In this document: piece by piece, positions 63,571 through 64,000 of the stretch
Numbering within the stretch: position 1 is the first letter of the stretch
Layout: each line of letters begins with the position of its first letter
DNA from: Trichoplusia ni
Taxonomy: Eukaryota; Arthropoda; Insecta; Lepidoptera; Noctuidae
NCBI RefSeq assembly: GCF_003590095.1
Contig: NC_039481.1
Coordinates: 7,564,001-7,628,000, forward strand
Length of the DNA stretch: 64,000 nt
Reading direction: 5' to 3'
Program-made: the position numbers and the translations under genes
The notes under the pieces: generated by a model
What the model was told of the DNA's origin: nothing
What the model saw: the letters and a program-made list of their open reading frames with translations, nothing else
The model's database searches: none

Positions 63571-64000
63571 CTCGCCACCACTTCGCTGAATATTGGGGAG
63601 CGTCGCCGATCTTAACACATAAATAAAACTATTGTCCGCTTATGATTTCGAAACGCACGCATTCATTATCTAACGGTGGACGCTTCGCACTCACAACACA
63701 ACCAGATGCAGGTAAATCAACGAAACTATTTCTGTTTATACATGAACTACGGCAATCAAATTTTAATTAAAACAATAGTACCTAGCATAATCAGTCATGT
63801 TTAAACTTAATTTAACGTCGGTTTTATGCGATTATGCAATACTGGCTAAATGAAAGCCATGTAGTTATTTGTTAAAATATGAGTGAATTATTAACCAAAA
63901 CAAATCTTTGATACTTATTTATAAAGTGACAAACAAGAGCAAAAAAAATTAAGGGTACGTAACATGGATGTAAAACTTTACTGAACTGAAAGTATTTTGG
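63571..64000. other. Upstream flank of the P/Q-rich gene, no gene seen
   Basis: AT-rich sequence upstream of the TATA box. Apart from a slightly GC-richer 63650-63710 I see no feature. Confidence 0.5.

Overview
The window looks like nuclear DNA of a lepidopteran insect (moth or butterfly). It is AT-rich, its genes are split by short GT-AG introns, and interspersed repeats typical of Lepidoptera are scattered through it: tRNA-derived SINE copies, elements opening with the core 'gttgcccgcgacttcgtcc', elements carrying 'caagtgcgagtcggactcg', fragments ending 'ctggaagccgaccccaac', and a 3' fragment of a non-LTR retrotransposon. The family assignments come from pattern recognition only; no search was run.

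Positions 1 to about 38,800 hold almost no coding sequence. I read this stretch as intergenic or intronic DNA with decayed transposable elements, several perfect or near-perfect hairpins and a few isolated GC-rich islands. A LINE fragment lies at 19,822-20,985 (minus). A splice acceptor followed by a short exon and a poly(A) signal at 34,690-34,827 (minus) may be the last exon of a transcript starting further right. Positions 38,808-39,692 (minus) carry a strong GC-rich first coding exon of an unrecognised, charged, mostly disordered protein, with a CpG-rich promoter region behind it.

The right end (46-64 kb) is a compact cluster of four genes. (1) A plus-strand gene (46,188-52,675) begins with a doublecortin (DCX)-like domain and continues into a very large exon dominated by a degenerate 7-residue tandem repeat. 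(2) A minus-strand gene (57,749-52,672) of about ten exons encodes a protein with a predicted signal peptide and resembles the mesothelin/otoancorin/stereocilin group only tentatively; its predicted stop overlaps the stop of gene 1. (3) A plus-strand gene (58,140-62,042) of ten exons encodes a cysteine-rich protein with an internally duplicated Cys motif and a 10-residue tandem repeat. (4) A minus-strand gene (63,513-62,231) encodes a secreted proline/glutamine/histidine-rich protein. Genes 2 and 3 are divergent across about 390 bp; genes 1/2 and 3/4 are convergent. Exon joins were deduced by hand from splice motifs and phase. They are consistent throughout genes 2, 3 and 4 apart from two weak donor sites in gene 2. 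In gene 1 the region 47,490-48,790 is ambiguous, because two reading frames both look protein-like.
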